This document shows, in pieces, positions 16,995 through 25,929 of a stretch of 64,000 bases of DNA (the stretch's first letter is position 1; each line of letters opens with the position of its first letter). This DNA is from JACRCT01 sp036504155 (lineage in GTDB: Bacteria; Myxococcota; Myxococcia; Myxococcales; UBA5297). A program made the translations under genes and the position numbers. The stretch lies in assembly GCA_036504155.1 (NCBI GenBank), contig DASXVQ010000020.1:1-64000 (forward strand), written 5' to 3'. The notes under the pieces are model-generated. The model saw only the letters and a list, made by a program, of their open reading frames with translations. It was not told where the DNA came from and made no database searches.

Positions 16995-18076
16995 GGCGCG
17001 CGGCCATCGTCGGCATGAGCCAGGTGAGCGCGGCCGGGGCGGGCCTCGATGCGCTGCGCGGCGCTCTGGCCGGCGCGCGGGCCGAGCCGGAGTGGGTCGC
17101 CTGCGGGGCCGACCCCGCCGACCGGGTGCCCGTGCTTCGCGCGCACGCCCGCGGGCTGGAGAAGCTCACCGACCCGCGCGGGCTGCGGCGGCTCGATCCG
17201 TTCGCCCAGCGCGTGCTCCACGCCTCGCTGCTGGCGCTGCGCGGCTGTCCGGGCGAGCCGGTGCCCCCGTCGCGGGTGGGGGTGCTGGTCGCGACGGGGC
17301 GCGGGCCCCTGGTGACGACCTTCACCTTCCTCGACGAGACGATGGACCAGCGCGACGGCGTGGCCTTCCCCATCACCTTCGCCAACTCGGTGAACGGCGC
17401 CGCGGCGGCCGCGGTCTCGGCGACGCTGGGCCTGCAGGGTCCGATGCTCACCGTGACCGCCGCGTTCTCCCCTTTCTCCGAGGCGCTCGACCTCGCTCTC
17501 GACTGGCTGGACCACGGCGACGCCGACCGGGTGCTGCTCGCCACCGGCGACGAGTTCCACCCGGTGCTCGGCTACGCGCTGCGGCGGCGCGGCGGCTGTT
17601 CGCCCGACGGGCGGATCCGGGCGCTCGACCTGGCGCAGTGCTCGCGCGTGCCCGGGGAGACCTTCGCCGCGTTCGTGCTGGACCGCGCCGACCGGGCCGC
17701 GACCCGCCTGGCCACCCTGTCCGGTCCGGTGCGCTTCCGGGGCGCGCTCCCCGCGCCCGATGCCGAGGACTCGCCGCTGCTCCTCGCGGCGGCGGGGGAT
17801 TCGGCCGAGGGCGCGGCCTATCGCACGGCGCTCGGAGGCAGGCCCGCGGGCGCCCACGGTGCGCTCTGGGGCTGGAGCCCCACCGCCGATGCGCTGCAAG
17901 TGGTCGCGGCGGCCGTCAGCTTGACCGACGGATGGCTGCCCCCAACTCCAGACGCGCAGGCGTGCTCGGCGGGAATCGAACCGCTCCCGGCGCGGCAGCT
18001 CGCGTGGGCGAGCGGGGTGCGCTGCGCCGCGGCCGCTCCCGACGGCGCCGGCGTCGTGGTGGAACTGGGGCGCTGA
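16991..18076 (+). CDS. Inactive beta-ketoacyl synthase homologue (chain-length-factor-like)
   Basis: 361 aa. Thiolase-fold landmarks are present (VATGRGPLVTTFTFLDE, FANSVNGAAAAAVSATLGLQGP, LDHGDADRVLLATGDE). The catalytic Cys position falls in TAAFSPFSEA and is Phe, and the GH motif region reads GWSPTADALQ without His. It should therefore not condense by itself. The 4-bp overlap with the complete ketosynthase upstream suggests a KS/CLF-type heterodimer, mirroring the active/inactive pair at 13092-15172. Confidence 0.75.
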   Translation: MRRAAIVGMSQVSAAGAGLDALRGALAGARAEPEWVACGADPADRVPVLRAHARGLEKLTDPRGLRRLDPFAQRVLHASLLALRGCPGEPVPPSRVGVLVATGRGPLVTTFTFLDETMDQRDGVAFPITFANSVNGAAAAAVSATLGLQGPMLTVTAAFSPFSEALDLALDWLDHGDADRVLLATGDEFHPVLGYALRRRGGCSPDGRIRALDLAQCSRVPGETFAAFVLDRADRAATRLATLSGPVRFRGALPAPDAEDSPLLLAAAGDSAEGAAYRTALGGRPAGAHGALWGWSPTADALQVVAAAVSLTDGWLPPTPDAQACSAGIEPLPARQLAWASGVRCAAAAPDGAGVVVELGR

Positions 18077-18146
18077 GCGCGGGGACGCAGGGCCCTCCTC
18101 CCCCGCCCGGGCCAAACGCTGAAATTCCCGGATAGTTCGGCGCCGA

Positions 18147-18677
18147 TCACGCCCCGTCTGGGCGCATCGCGGCATCCACCAGGGCGCGCAGCTCGTCGGC
18201 GCGGTCGTCGGTGAGGCCCAGCTCCTCCGACAGCCCGGTCAGGAGTTCGTCCTGGTCGCTGGGGTCGTCGGCCTCGGCGAACAGGGAGGCGACCGCGACA
18301 CACAGCTTGAAGGTCTGCTCGGCGAACGGCCGCGAGCCCTGGAGGGCCTCGCCGACCCACTTCAGGCGGATGTCGAGCCCCTCGTCCTCCAGGTTCCCGG
18401 CCAGCGACTCGACCAGCTCGTCGGCCCGCTCGGAGTCGAGCTCGCCCATCACCGCGCCCACGATGCGGCGGAAGGAAGGCGCCTCGTCCTCGTCCTGCCC
18501 GGAGGCCACCAGGAACATCGCCTCCAGCGCGGCCACGACTCGCTCGGCCTCGGCCGTCCCGGGTTGCAGGACGTCGTCGGCCTCGTTGAGGGTCCTGGTG
18601 GCGCGCGCGAAAGCGGCCAGCTCGCGGGCCTCTCGCGCCTGAGCGGCGAACCGCTCGAACCTCTCCATCTCGATCAT
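18147..18677 (-). CDS. Small acidic TerB-like cytosolic protein
   Basis: 176 aa, strongly acidic, all-helical appearance, no signal. The segment FKLCVAVASLFAEADDPSDQDELLTGLSEELGL resembles TerB-type helical domains, in which an (A/V)xxAxxDGxxxxxE-like loop binds metal. Here the loop is ADDPSDQDE. It ends 70 bp from the convergent ketosynthase gene. Function unknown. Confidence 0.55.
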   Translation of the reverse strand: MIEMERFERFAAQAREARELAAFARATRTLNEADDVLQPGTAEAERVVAALEAMFLVASGQDEDEAPSFRRIVGAVMGELDSERADELVESLAGNLEDEGLDIRLKWVGEALQGSRPFAEQTFKLCVAVASLFAEADDPSDQDELLTGLSEELGLTDDRADELRALVDAAMRPDGA

Positions 18678-18927
18678 GGCTTCCCCCGCTCCATCGGATT
18701 CGAAGTCAGGGGCTCAGTGCTACCGCCAGTGCGCGCAGGCGATCCACGAGGCACGTCGGGCCCCCGGGCGCGGTGTCGGCCTCACGACAGGCAGTGTTGG
18801 CGGGCACCCGGGCCTGGTGCGGCCAGCAGGCACCAGGGCCCGGGAGCGCTCGGCACGCTCCAGGGCCCGGGAGTCTGGCGGGTTGCCTGGAGCGTGATTG
18901 CGCAGGCGGGTCCGCCTGCCGCCGCTG

Positions 18928-20259
18928 CTAGAACCGCTCGATCTCGAAGCCGGGGTCGTTCGGGTCCGGGGTCGCGGTCGCCGGCTGGGCAGCCGGACGA
19001 GGAGCAGCCGGAGCCGCCGGGCGCGGGGCCGCGGGCATGGAGGGATTGCTGGGCGAGCGGCCGACGACCGGGACACCCTGCGGCGCCAGCGGGGCGGGCA
19101 TCGGGGCGCGGGGAGCGCCGGGGGCGCCGGGCATCGGGGCGCCCTGGGGCGGCTTCTTCTCGAAGTCGTCCCACTTGGAATCCGAGGTGGCCGAGATGCC
19201 GGAGGCGCGCAGCGCGAAGTCGTCGGGGTTGGTGGCCTGCCGCAGGGCCTCTTCGTAGGTGATGATGTGGTTGCCCAGAAGCATCATCAGCGACTGGTCG
19301 AAGGTCTGCATCCCGTACGACTGGTGGCCCTGGCTGATGGCGTCCGCCAGCTCCTTGGTGCGGTCCTTGTCCTCGATGAGCTCGCGCACGCGGGCGGTGT
19401 TGATGAGGACCTCCACGGCCGGCACGCGGCCCTTGCCGTCGGCCTTGGGCACCAGGCGCTGGCTGATGACGGACTTGAGCACCGAGCCCAGCTGCAGGCG
19501 GACCTGCTTCTGCTGGTAGGGCGGGAAGGCCGAGATGATGCGGTTGATGGTCTCGGTGGCGTCCAGGGTGTGCAGGGTGGAGAAGACGAGGTGGCCGGTC
19601 TCGGCGGCGGTCAGCGCCGTCTCGATGGTCTCCAGGTCTCGCATTTCGCCGACGAGGATGACGTCGGGGTCCTGGCGCAGGGCGCTTCGCAGCGCCTGGC
19701 CGAAGGCGAGGGTGTCGACGCCCACCTCGCGCTGGTTGACGATCGAGCGCTTGTCCCGAATCAGGAACTCGATCGGGTCCTCGATGGTCATGATGTGGCA
19801 GGTGTCGCTGCCGTTGATGTGGTCGATCATCGACGCCAGCGTCGTGGACTTGCCGGAGCCGGTGGTCCCGGTGACCAGCACCATGCCGCGCTCGGACAGG
19901 CAGATCTTCTCGAGCACCTTGGGCAGCATCAGCTGCTCCATGCTCATGATCTTGAAGGGGATGACGCGCAGGACGATGCCGATGGTGCCGCGCTGCTGGA
20001 AGACGTTCACGCGGAAGCGGCCGAGGCCGGGCACGCCGTAGGCGAGGTCGATCTCGTTGGTCTGCTTGAACTTCTCCTTCTGGTAGTCGTTCATGATGCC
20101 GAACGACATCCGGGCGATCTCCTCGGGCGGCAGGCGGCGCGCGTCCTTGAGCGGCACCAGGGTCCCGTCCACGCGGAACATCGGCGGCAGGCCGGCCTTG
20201 AGGTGGATGTCGGAAGCCCCACCCCTCAGCGCGATCTGCAGGATCTCATTGAGCTCCAT
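18928..20259 (-). CDS. pilT: Twitching motility ATPase PilT
   Basis: 443 aa. The first 360 residues are a complete PilT: N-terminal MELNEILQIALRGGASDIHLK, Walker A GTTGSGKS, Asp box and Walker B (DPDVILVGEMRD), His box (FSTLHTLDATETINRI) and an AIRNLIRE-like segment ending RVRELIED. PilT powers type IV pilus retraction. The last 90 residues are a Pro/Ala/Gly-rich tail ending in FEIERF, unusual for PilT. The start is ATG 20259 with GGAG upstream. No other pil genes are nearby. Confidence 0.93.
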   Translation of the reverse strand: MELNEILQIALRGGASDIHLKAGLPPMFRVDGTLVPLKDARRLPPEEIARMSFGIMNDYQKEKFKQTNEIDLAYGVPGLGRFRVNVFQQRGTIGIVLRVIPFKIMSMEQLMLPKVLEKICLSERGMVLVTGTTGSGKSTTLASMIDHINGSDTCHIMTIEDPIEFLIRDKRSIVNQREVGVDTLAFGQALRSALRQDPDVILVGEMRDLETIETALTAAETGHLVFSTLHTLDATETINRIISAFPPYQQKQVRLQLGSVLKSVISQRLVPKADGKGRVPAVEVLINTARVRELIEDKDRTKELADAISQGHQSYGMQTFDQSLMMLLGNHIITYEEALRQATNPDDFALRASGISATSDSKWDDFEKKPPQGAPMPGAPGAPRAPMPAPLAPQGVPVVGRSPSNPSMPAAPRPAAPAAPRPAAQPATATPDPNDPGFEIERF

Positions 20260-20454
20260 GTCTTCTCCGGTCGAACGGGCCCGCTGCGGGATGCGTGGTG
20301 CGCGAGGAATGATAACAAGAAAACGGGGCGGCTTGCCGCCGCCCCGCCGGTCCGTCACGGACTCCAGGTCCCGGGCCCCAACTCCGCGCAATTGCTGGAC
20401 TCTCCAGCCATCCGGCGGGTGCCCCGGGACTCGCGGCCCGGCGCCGCTCGCGCG

Positions 20455-21168
20455 CTAGGGCTTGGTCTTGAAGCTCACCCTGCGCTCCTGCGAGGCGGTG
20501 AAGGAGCCGCTGTGGAAAGCCTTGTCGACCGTCCCGCTGCGCTTGCGCGAGAGGGTGATGGTGACGTCGCAGGTGTCGGCGACCTTGTCGTCGGCGTCGC
20601 TCGGGGTCCGCTTCTTCAGGGTGTTGGCGTCGATGGTGTAGCTGGTGGCGGAGGCGCCCGGAGTGGCCGTGACTCCAGCGATGCACTCGCCCGAGACCAC
20701 GAGCGACATCGGGTCGGCGCTGGGGTCGGAGGTCCAGCTGACGAGGATGGTTTCCAGGCGCGAGAACTCGTTCTTGGCGAGCGTCCCCAGCGTGAAGGGC
20801 ATGGGCAGGCGGGCGGAGGAGCTGGGCGCGCCGGAGTCCAGCGTGCGGGTGAGCTTGACGCCGAACTCGGTGTCCGCGGCGTCCTTGTTGAAGGCGGCGC
20901 TGTAGCTCACCATGCCGAACAGGCTCGTCTCGCCCATGCTCTTCGTCTCGGCGCCCTGGCTGGCGATGAACTTGTCGTCGGCCGTCAGCTGCAGGAACGT
21001 CAGCAGGGTGCCCGGCTCGCGCAGCGTGGCGTTGACGGTCGTGGCGCCGTTGCCCGTGGCGATCGCCGTCAGGTCCGCCGTCATCTCAGAGGTCGGGTAC
21101 TCGCTGGCGCTCTTGGTGCTGCAGGCGATCAGCGCGATCCCCACCATCATCAGCTTCACCTTGGTCAT
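20455..21168 (-). CDS. Putative lipoprotein, unknown function
   Basis: 237 aa. Signal with lipobox LIAC at residues 13-16. The mature protein is Ser/Thr/Ala-rich with alternating polar strands and two Cys residues (VVSGEC, DTCDVTI) that may pair. No family recognised. GGAAGGGG lies just upstream of the ATG. It is isolated between pilT and tatC on the same strand. Confidence 0.65.
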   Translation of the reverse strand: MTKVKLMMVGIALIACSTKSASEYPTSEMTADLTAIATGNGATTVNATLREPGTLLTFLQLTADDKFIASQGAETKSMGETSLFGMVSYSAAFNKDAADTEFGVKLTRTLDSGAPSSSARLPMPFTLGTLAKNEFSRLETILVSWTSDPSADPMSLVVSGECIAGVTATPGASATSYTIDANTLKKRTPSDADDKVADTCDVTITLSRKRSGTVDKAFHSGSFTASQERRVSFKTKP

Positions 21169-21369
21169 TGCTCAACCCCTTCCTGGTTCGTGGTCTTCGG
21201 TTCCGGCAGGTCGCAGGCCCGCCTCGCGTTTGGCCCAGTCCCATACCCTGAAGCAAGCGGCAGACCGAGCGCAAGCCCCCGGACTTCCTGGGCAACCGGA
21301 TGGCGAACCCCCACGCGGGGTGGGAGACCGCGACAGCGATGCCAGGGGCGGCGGGAAGGCCGGGGAAGG

Positions 21370-22605
21370 CTAGCCGGCGGGCGAGACGTCGGGCTTGTCG
21401 TCCCCGGCGGCGTCGCGGGCCTTGCGGCGCTTCTCGAAGATCCACACCAGGACCACGCCCAGCTCGAAGCAGACGATCATCGGCACCGCCATCAGCGCCA
21501 GGTTCACCGCGTCGCTGGTGGGGGTGATGACCGCCGCGACGAACACGCAGAGCACGATGGCGTGGCGCTGGTACTTGGCCACGAAGCGGAACTTGAGCAG
21601 GCCGAGCATCGCCAGCAGCGCCATGACCAGCGGCAGCTCGAAGATGGCCCCGAAGGCCAGCTCCAGCATCAGCACCAGCGAGAGCTGCTCCTTCATCGAC
21701 AGCATCGGGCGCGTCCACTCCTCGGCCCCGAGCTTGGCGTCCGCCGCCGCCAGGTGCCGGTGCGCCTGCCAGACCTGCTTGACCGCCTCGCCCTCGCCGC
21801 CGAACGAGGCCGCCAGGGACTCCGCCGACTCCTCGAGCTTCGCCGCCGCCTGGTACTCCGCGCCGTTCGCCAAGAGCGCGTCGGCCTCCTGGTGCTGCCC
21901 GATGGAGCGCGTCACCGCCTTGCGCCGCTCGAAGTCCAGCTCGTGCGCCACGGTCCCGTCGATGAGCCGGCCCAGCCGCGTCGAGCGGTCGGTCAGCTCC
22001 ACGTGGCTTTTGGTGAGGACCGGCGGCGGATCGATCTTCCCGTCGCCGCCCGAGCCCAGCGCCACCACCGCCGCCCGGGCCAGGTCGGCGCCGCGGCTGG
22101 GGTCGCCGGCGAAGAGCATGCGCGCCGCGTCGTCGGCCACCGACTTGGCCTTGACGATCCGCTCGCGCACCGGCCCCGCCTCGCCCGGCGTGAGCAGGAA
22201 GTTGAACATCGACGGCAGGATGGCGAAGTAGCAGAACAGCGCGCCGGCCAGGAAGAACCCGGTGCCGAAGACCACGAACGGCGCGATGGCCTTGCGCTCG
22301 TCCTTGAGCAGCCCCGGGGCCACGAACTTCCACAGCTGGTAGAGCGCGACCGGCATCGCCATGAACAGGCCGGCGTACATGCCGACCTTGAGCAGGACGT
22401 TGAGCTCCTCGATTCCCGAGGTGTAGACGAGCGAGCGGCTCTCCTCGGGCAGCGCGTCGAGCACCGGGCGCATCAGCAAGTTGAACAGCTCGCGCGCCCA
22501 GACGAGCGAGACCCCGCCCAGCACCATCACCGCGATGGTGATCCGCCACAGCCGCGTGCGCAGCTCGGACAGGTGCTCGAAGAGGGTGAGCTTGGCGTCT
22601 TCCAA
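21370..22605 (-). CDS. tatC: Sec-independent translocase TatC with large extra periplasmic loop
   Basis: 411 aa against about 250 for typical TatC. The N-terminus has the signal-recognition motif FEHLSELRTRL (9-19), and six transmembrane helices are visible, including the FGAIFELPLVM helix (318-328). An insertion of about 150-160 residues (roughly 140-300), charged and helical with a DPPP turn, lies between helices 3 and 4 on the periplasmic side. The start is the TTG at 22605, which follows the tatA stop by 4 bp. TatC binds twin-arginine signals. Confidence 0.9.
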   Translation of the reverse strand: MEDAKLTLFEHLSELRTRLWRITIAVMVLGGVSLVWARELFNLLMRPVLDALPEESRSLVYTSGIEELNVLLKVGMYAGLFMAMPVALYQLWKFVAPGLLKDERKAIAPFVVFGTGFFLAGALFCYFAILPSMFNFLLTPGEAGPVRERIVKAKSVADDAARMLFAGDPSRGADLARAAVVALGSGGDGKIDPPPVLTKSHVELTDRSTRLGRLIDGTVAHELDFERRKAVTRSIGQHQEADALLANGAEYQAAAKLEESAESLAASFGGEGEAVKQVWQAHRHLAAADAKLGAEEWTRPMLSMKEQLSLVLMLELAFGAIFELPLVMALLAMLGLLKFRFVAKYQRHAIVLCVFVAAVITPTSDAVNLALMAVPMIVCFELGVVLVWIFEKRRKARDAAGDDKPDVSPAG

Positions 22606-22609
22606 GGAG

Positions 22610-23080
22610 TCAGCTCTTGGGCTCGGGCGTCGCCGGCGGCAGCGCCGCGGCATCGGTGGGGGCGGCGGGCGCGGGCGGAGCGGCGAGCTCCTTCTCCAGC
22701 TGCTGGGCCTTGTCCTCGGGCGTCGCGGAAGCCGTCGCCGTCGCGGAGGCCGCCGCCTTCTCGGCCTCGGCCTGGGCGTAGACGTCGGGCAGCCTGCCCG
22801 GGGCGGACGCGGGAGGAAGCTCGGCGCCACCGGAGGTCACGATGCCCTGCGCCTTCGAGGGCGTCGGCACCGCGGGGGCCTTGGGCAGCTCGGCCATCGG
22901 GTCCTGGTCCATCCGGTAGAACTCGGACTCCACCGTGGTGCGGATGTCGCCGGTGGCGCGCTTGAAGTCCCGCACCGCCTTGCCCAAAGAGCGCGCCAGC
23001 TCCGGGAGCTTGGACGGCCCCAGGAGCAGCAGCGCCAGGACGAGTACGATGGCCAGCTCGGTGCCCGACATACCGAACAT
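22610..23080 (-). CDS. tatA: Twin-arginine translocase TatA/TatB-family subunit
   Basis: 156 aa. One N-terminal transmembrane helix (GTELAIVLVLALLLLGPSKLP), then the amphipathic helix LARSLGKAVRDFKRATGDI, then a long Pro/Ala/Glu-rich tail. FG near the N-terminus and GPSKLPEL are TatA/E features, while the long tail is more TatB-like; no second copy is present here. ATG at 23080 has GGAG upstream. It is cotranscribed with tatC (4-bp gap). Confidence 0.88.
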   Translation of the reverse strand: MFGMSGTELAIVLVLALLLLGPSKLPELARSLGKAVRDFKRATGDIRTTVESEFYRMDQDPMAELPKAPAVPTPSKAQGIVTSGGAELPPASAPGRLPDVYAQAEAEKAAASATATASATPEDKAQQLEKELAAPPAPAAPTDAAALPPATPEPKS

Positions 23081-23259
23081 GCGTGACTCCGGCCGCCACA
23101 CGGGCGGCATGGCCTCTTATCGCGTTGGCAGGGCCTCAATGCAACCTTGGCGGCACCAACCCTCGCTCGCCTGGCCCATTCCCGGCGGCGCGCCCCCCGC
23201 CCCGGCGAAGCACGGCCACCGCCTTGCCCGCCGCTCGGCGGCTGGGCTACTCCTGCTGC

Positions 23260-23670
23260 ATGCCCACGACCAAGAAGAAGCCCGCTGCCAGCGACAAGCC
23301 GTTCGCCCAGAAGGTGCACCTCGAGCCGGACACCGAGGTCGCGGTGCTCAACGGCCCTCCCGAGGCCGCCAGCCTCGTCGGCGAGCTGCCGGCGCGCTGC
23401 ACGGTGACGACCAAGCTGCCCGCCAAGCCGCAGTTCGTCCTGCTCTTCGTCCTCGACTCCGGGGAGCTGGGAAAGCAGCTGCCCAAGGTCGCCAAGAAGC
23501 TCGGCGAGGACTCGGTCCTCTGGATCGCCTACCCGAAGGGCGGCTCGGGCCTCGAGACCGATCTCAACCGCGACGTCCTCGTCAAGCTGGTCAAGAAGAG
23601 CGGCCTGCAGGCCGTCTCCAACGTCGCGCTCGACGAGACCTGGTCGGCGCTGCGCTTCGAGCGCGCCTGA
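23260..23670 (+). CDS. DUF3052-like protein
   Basis: 136 aa, cytosolic. The N-terminus is Lys-rich and low complexity. The core has a nucleotide-binding-like beta-alpha pattern with VAVLNGPPE, LLFVLDSGEL, VLWIAYPKGGSGLETDLN and the C-terminal ALDETWSALRF that marks DUF3052 proteins. Biochemical role unknown. It converges on the PEGA gene with a 19-bp gap. Confidence 0.7.
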   Translation: MPTTKKKPAASDKPFAQKVHLEPDTEVAVLNGPPEAASLVGELPARCTVTTKLPAKPQFVLLFVLDSGELGKQLPKVAKKLGEDSVLWIAYPKGGSGLETDLNRDVLVKLVKKSGLQAVSNVALDETWSALRFERA

Positions 23671-23689
23671 TTTCGCTCCGGTCCGGCGA

Positions 23690-24328
23690 CTAGAGCGGAT
23701 CGAGCTTCACGCGCGTCCGGGCGTCGTGCTGGAGGTCGACCTCGACCTTCTTGTCCTTGTAGCCGGGCGCGCGGACCAGCAGCTGGAGGGTCCCCGGCGC
23801 GAAGCCGCTGAAGGTCGCCGGGGCGCGCTTGTTCTCGTCCATCCCCACCACCTGCACGAAGGCGTGCTCGGGCACCGTCTCCACCAGCAGCACCAGCGAC
23901 CTCTTCACCGGCGTTTCCCCGACCGGACGGGCCACGACCATCGGAGGCGGCGGCGCCGAAGGCGGAGGCGAGCTGGGGGGCGGCGGATCCCGCTTGGGCT
24001 CGGGCGGCGGAGGCGTCGGCTTGGGCGGCTCCGGCGGCGGAAGCTTCGGCGCCGGGTTGAGCGGCGCGTGGACCTGGAAGTCGGACTCGCCGTCGACGTC
24101 GAGGACGTCCTCGCGGGTGACGTACCCGTCCATCGACACCTTGAGGGTGTGCGAGCCGCGGAGGACCTTGGGGATGGTGACCGGCGCCTGCCCGTGACTG
24201 ACGCCGTCGAGCTGCACGTTGGCGCCCGAAGGGTCCGTGGTGACCTTGATCTCCGAGGCAAAGGCCGTGGCGCTCACCCCGAACGCCAGGATTGTGGCCA
24301 GCAGGGCCCGCGAGAGCTTGTCGTTCAT
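23690..24328 (-). CDS. Exported protein with two PEGA domains
   Basis: 212 aa from the ATG at 24328, which opens the signal peptide and has GGGGA upstream; in-frame ATGs at 24337 and 24349 are possible. The first PEGA domain (about 25-90) has VTTDPSGANVQLDGVSHGQAP and the Gly-His-Tyr-type strand SHTLKVSMDGY. A proline-rich linker (about 95-140) follows, then a second PEGA-like domain (VETVPEHAFVQVVG...APATFSGFAPG). PEGA domains are found on surface or periplasmic proteins. Function unknown. Confidence 0.75.
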   Translation of the reverse strand: MNDKLSRALLATILAFGVSATAFASEIKVTTDPSGANVQLDGVSHGQAPVTIPKVLRGSHTLKVSMDGYVTREDVLDVDGESDFQVHAPLNPAPKLPPPEPPKPTPPPPEPKRDPPPPSSPPPSAPPPPMVVARPVGETPVKRSLVLLVETVPEHAFVQVVGMDENKRAPATFSGFAPGTLQLLVRAPGYKDKKVEVDLQHDARTRVKLDPL

Positions 24329-24418
24329 CCGTTCCATCCCCTGGTCCATCGGCGGTAAGTGGCCGGAGATTAGACGGTGGCAAGTCGCGGGCAGTCAATT
24401 CAAGGCTGCAGGCCTTTT

Positions 24419-25255
24419 CTACCCGGCCGCGATGGGCGCCCGCTCGCAGCCATCCAGGCTCTCGGCCAGGAGTTTTCGCGCGGCTCCGCCCTCGGCGAGC
24501 TTGGCCAGCACCTTCTCCCGGGTCGCGCCGATGGCGCTGAGCGCGGATTCTCTGCCCGCGGCCCGGGTGAGCTTCCCGGCGCGCAGCAGGACGTGCAGGA
24601 ACAAGAGGTGGGACTGCACGACGTCGGTGACGTTGTAGGCGTGCACCTCTTCCAGCCGGCCCTCGCCGAGCATCCTCTCGACGCCCTCGCCGTTGACGCC
24701 CGGCTTGCCCGGCAGGCCGTGGAACTTGCACAGCTCGTCGAAGGTCCCGGCGCCCCACGCCCAGTTCACCAGCTCCTTCTGCAGGTCGACGTGCTGCTCG
24801 CCGTACTTGTAGCGGGGGTTCTCGGCGCGGCCGATGCGGTCGAAGTGCTCGGGCGCGCTCACCCGGCAGCGCGAGGCCCACAGCTCCATCAGCGGCAGGT
24901 CGAAGCCCTGGCTGTTGAAGCCCACGTAGACGCGGCCGGCCACGTTCTTGAAGAAGCGGTCGACGAACTGGTCCATGGGCAGCTCGCCCGCGCGCCAGCA
25001 GCGCCAGTCGGTGGTCAGCACCGGGCCGTCGGGCGCCTCGCCCTTGCGCTCCGCCAGCAGGAGGGCCGCCGCCACCGGCTCGTGGAAGGGCAGCTTCTGG
25101 AAGTCGCCGCTGCCTTCGCCTCGCCGGCGCTCGAGCAGGCGCTGGCGGATCTGGTCGTCGGTCGCCGAGGCGTCCTTGGGCAGCACCTCGCGCGCCAGCG
25201 CCAGGTGGCAGCGGGTTTCCAGGTCGAGCACTGCGTACTTGGAGTCACCGTTCAC
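24419..25255 (-). CDS. Predicted 3'-5' exonuclease (PolB exonuclease-related)
   Basis: 278 aa, no signal. DEDD-type motifs are present: ExoI VLDLET (Asp11, Glu13), ExoII YVGFNSQGFDLPLM with the conserved Asn and Asp, and ExoIII YNVTDVVQSHLLFL. The order and spacing match the stand-alone PolB-type exonuclease family (DNA_pol_B_exo2). It probably degrades DNA or RNA from 3' ends, but the pathway is unknown. Confidence 0.82.
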   Translation of the reverse strand: MNGDSKYAVLDLETRCHLALAREVLPKDASATDDQIRQRLLERRRGEGSGDFQKLPFHEPVAAALLLAERKGEAPDGPVLTTDWRCWRAGELPMDQFVDRFFKNVAGRVYVGFNSQGFDLPLMELWASRCRVSAPEHFDRIGRAENPRYKYGEQHVDLQKELVNWAWGAGTFDELCKFHGLPGKPGVNGEGVERMLGEGRLEEVHAYNVTDVVQSHLLFLHVLLRAGKLTRAAGRESALSAIGATREKVLAKLAEGGAARKLLAESLDGCERAPIAAG

Positions 25256-25350
25256 GCAGCCATCCTAGCAGCCGGTAGCGACACTCGACCGCCGAGCTTA
25301 GTATCCCCGCCCCCTTCGCCGAAGAGCGGGGCCTGCCCCAGGAGGTGGTC

Positions 25351-25914
25351 GTGGAACAGATCAAGATCAAGGGCCTCTCGATGGTCCACCTGCGCCGGTT
25401 CCTCGTGGAGCGCTTCGGGGAAGACGGGCTCGCGCGCGTGCTCGCCGCGCTCCCTCCCGACCAGGCCCGCCTCCTGCGCTCGCCGGCCGCCAGCGAGTGG
25501 TACCCGCTGCGCGACCACGCGCTCATCGAGGCCAAGGTGATGGACGTGCTCTACGGGGGCGATCTGTCCAAGGCCAAGGAGTTCGCCCGCTTCGACGCCG
25601 CCTTGCAGATCGGCGGCATCTTCAAGTTCTTCCTGCGCGTGCTCGACCCCGGCTTCCTCATCAAGAAGTCGGCCTCGCTCTGGAGCCAGAGCTTCAGCGG
25701 AGGCCGCTGCGAGGTCGAGACCACCGGCCCCCACTCCTGCAGGATGAAGCTGTCGGGCTACGACCAGGTGCACGAGGTCATGTGCTCCGACTGGCAGGGC
25801 ACGCTGCAGGGCATGCTGGAGGTGTGCGGCGTCAAGGAGTCGGTCGTCACTCACCCGGAGTGCCGCTTCCACGGCCAGCCGCACTGCCTCTACGAGGTCA
25901 GCTGGAAGAAGTAG
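25351..25914 (+). CDS. V4R-like small-molecule-binding domain protein (myxobacterial family)
   Basis: 187 aa. GTG at 25351 with GGAGG 5 bp upstream. The N-terminus is helical. The C-terminal half has the V4R/heme-NO-binding-like pattern: GxxxxMLEVCGV, then THPECRFHGQPHCLYEVSW, with the closely spaced Cys and His residues that often bind metal or ligand. This resembles the V4R-like proteins that are expanded in myxobacteria. Likely a ligand sensor; partner unknown. Confidence 0.6.
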   Translation: MEQIKIKGLSMVHLRRFLVERFGEDGLARVLAALPPDQARLLRSPAASEWYPLRDHALIEAKVMDVLYGGDLSKAKEFARFDAALQIGGIFKFFLRVLDPGFLIKKSASLWSQSFSGGRCEVETTGPHSCRMKLSGYDQVHEVMCSDWQGTLQGMLEVCGVKESVVTHPECRFHGQPHCLYEVSWKK

Positions 25915-25929
25915 GCCGGGCTGGCGGTC

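Noticed and set aside
7496..18076. A complete aryl polyene cluster
   Set aside because: No ketoreductase, ligase, thioesterase, ammonia lyase, exporter or LolA-like gene is present; only the ketosynthase, dehydratase, ACP and DarA/DarB parts are here.
18898..22965. A 1355-residue open frame on the + strand opposite pilT and tatC
   Set aside because: It is antisense to genes with clear domains and shows only low-complexity Ala/Arg/Gly/Leu composition expected from GC-rich opposite strands.
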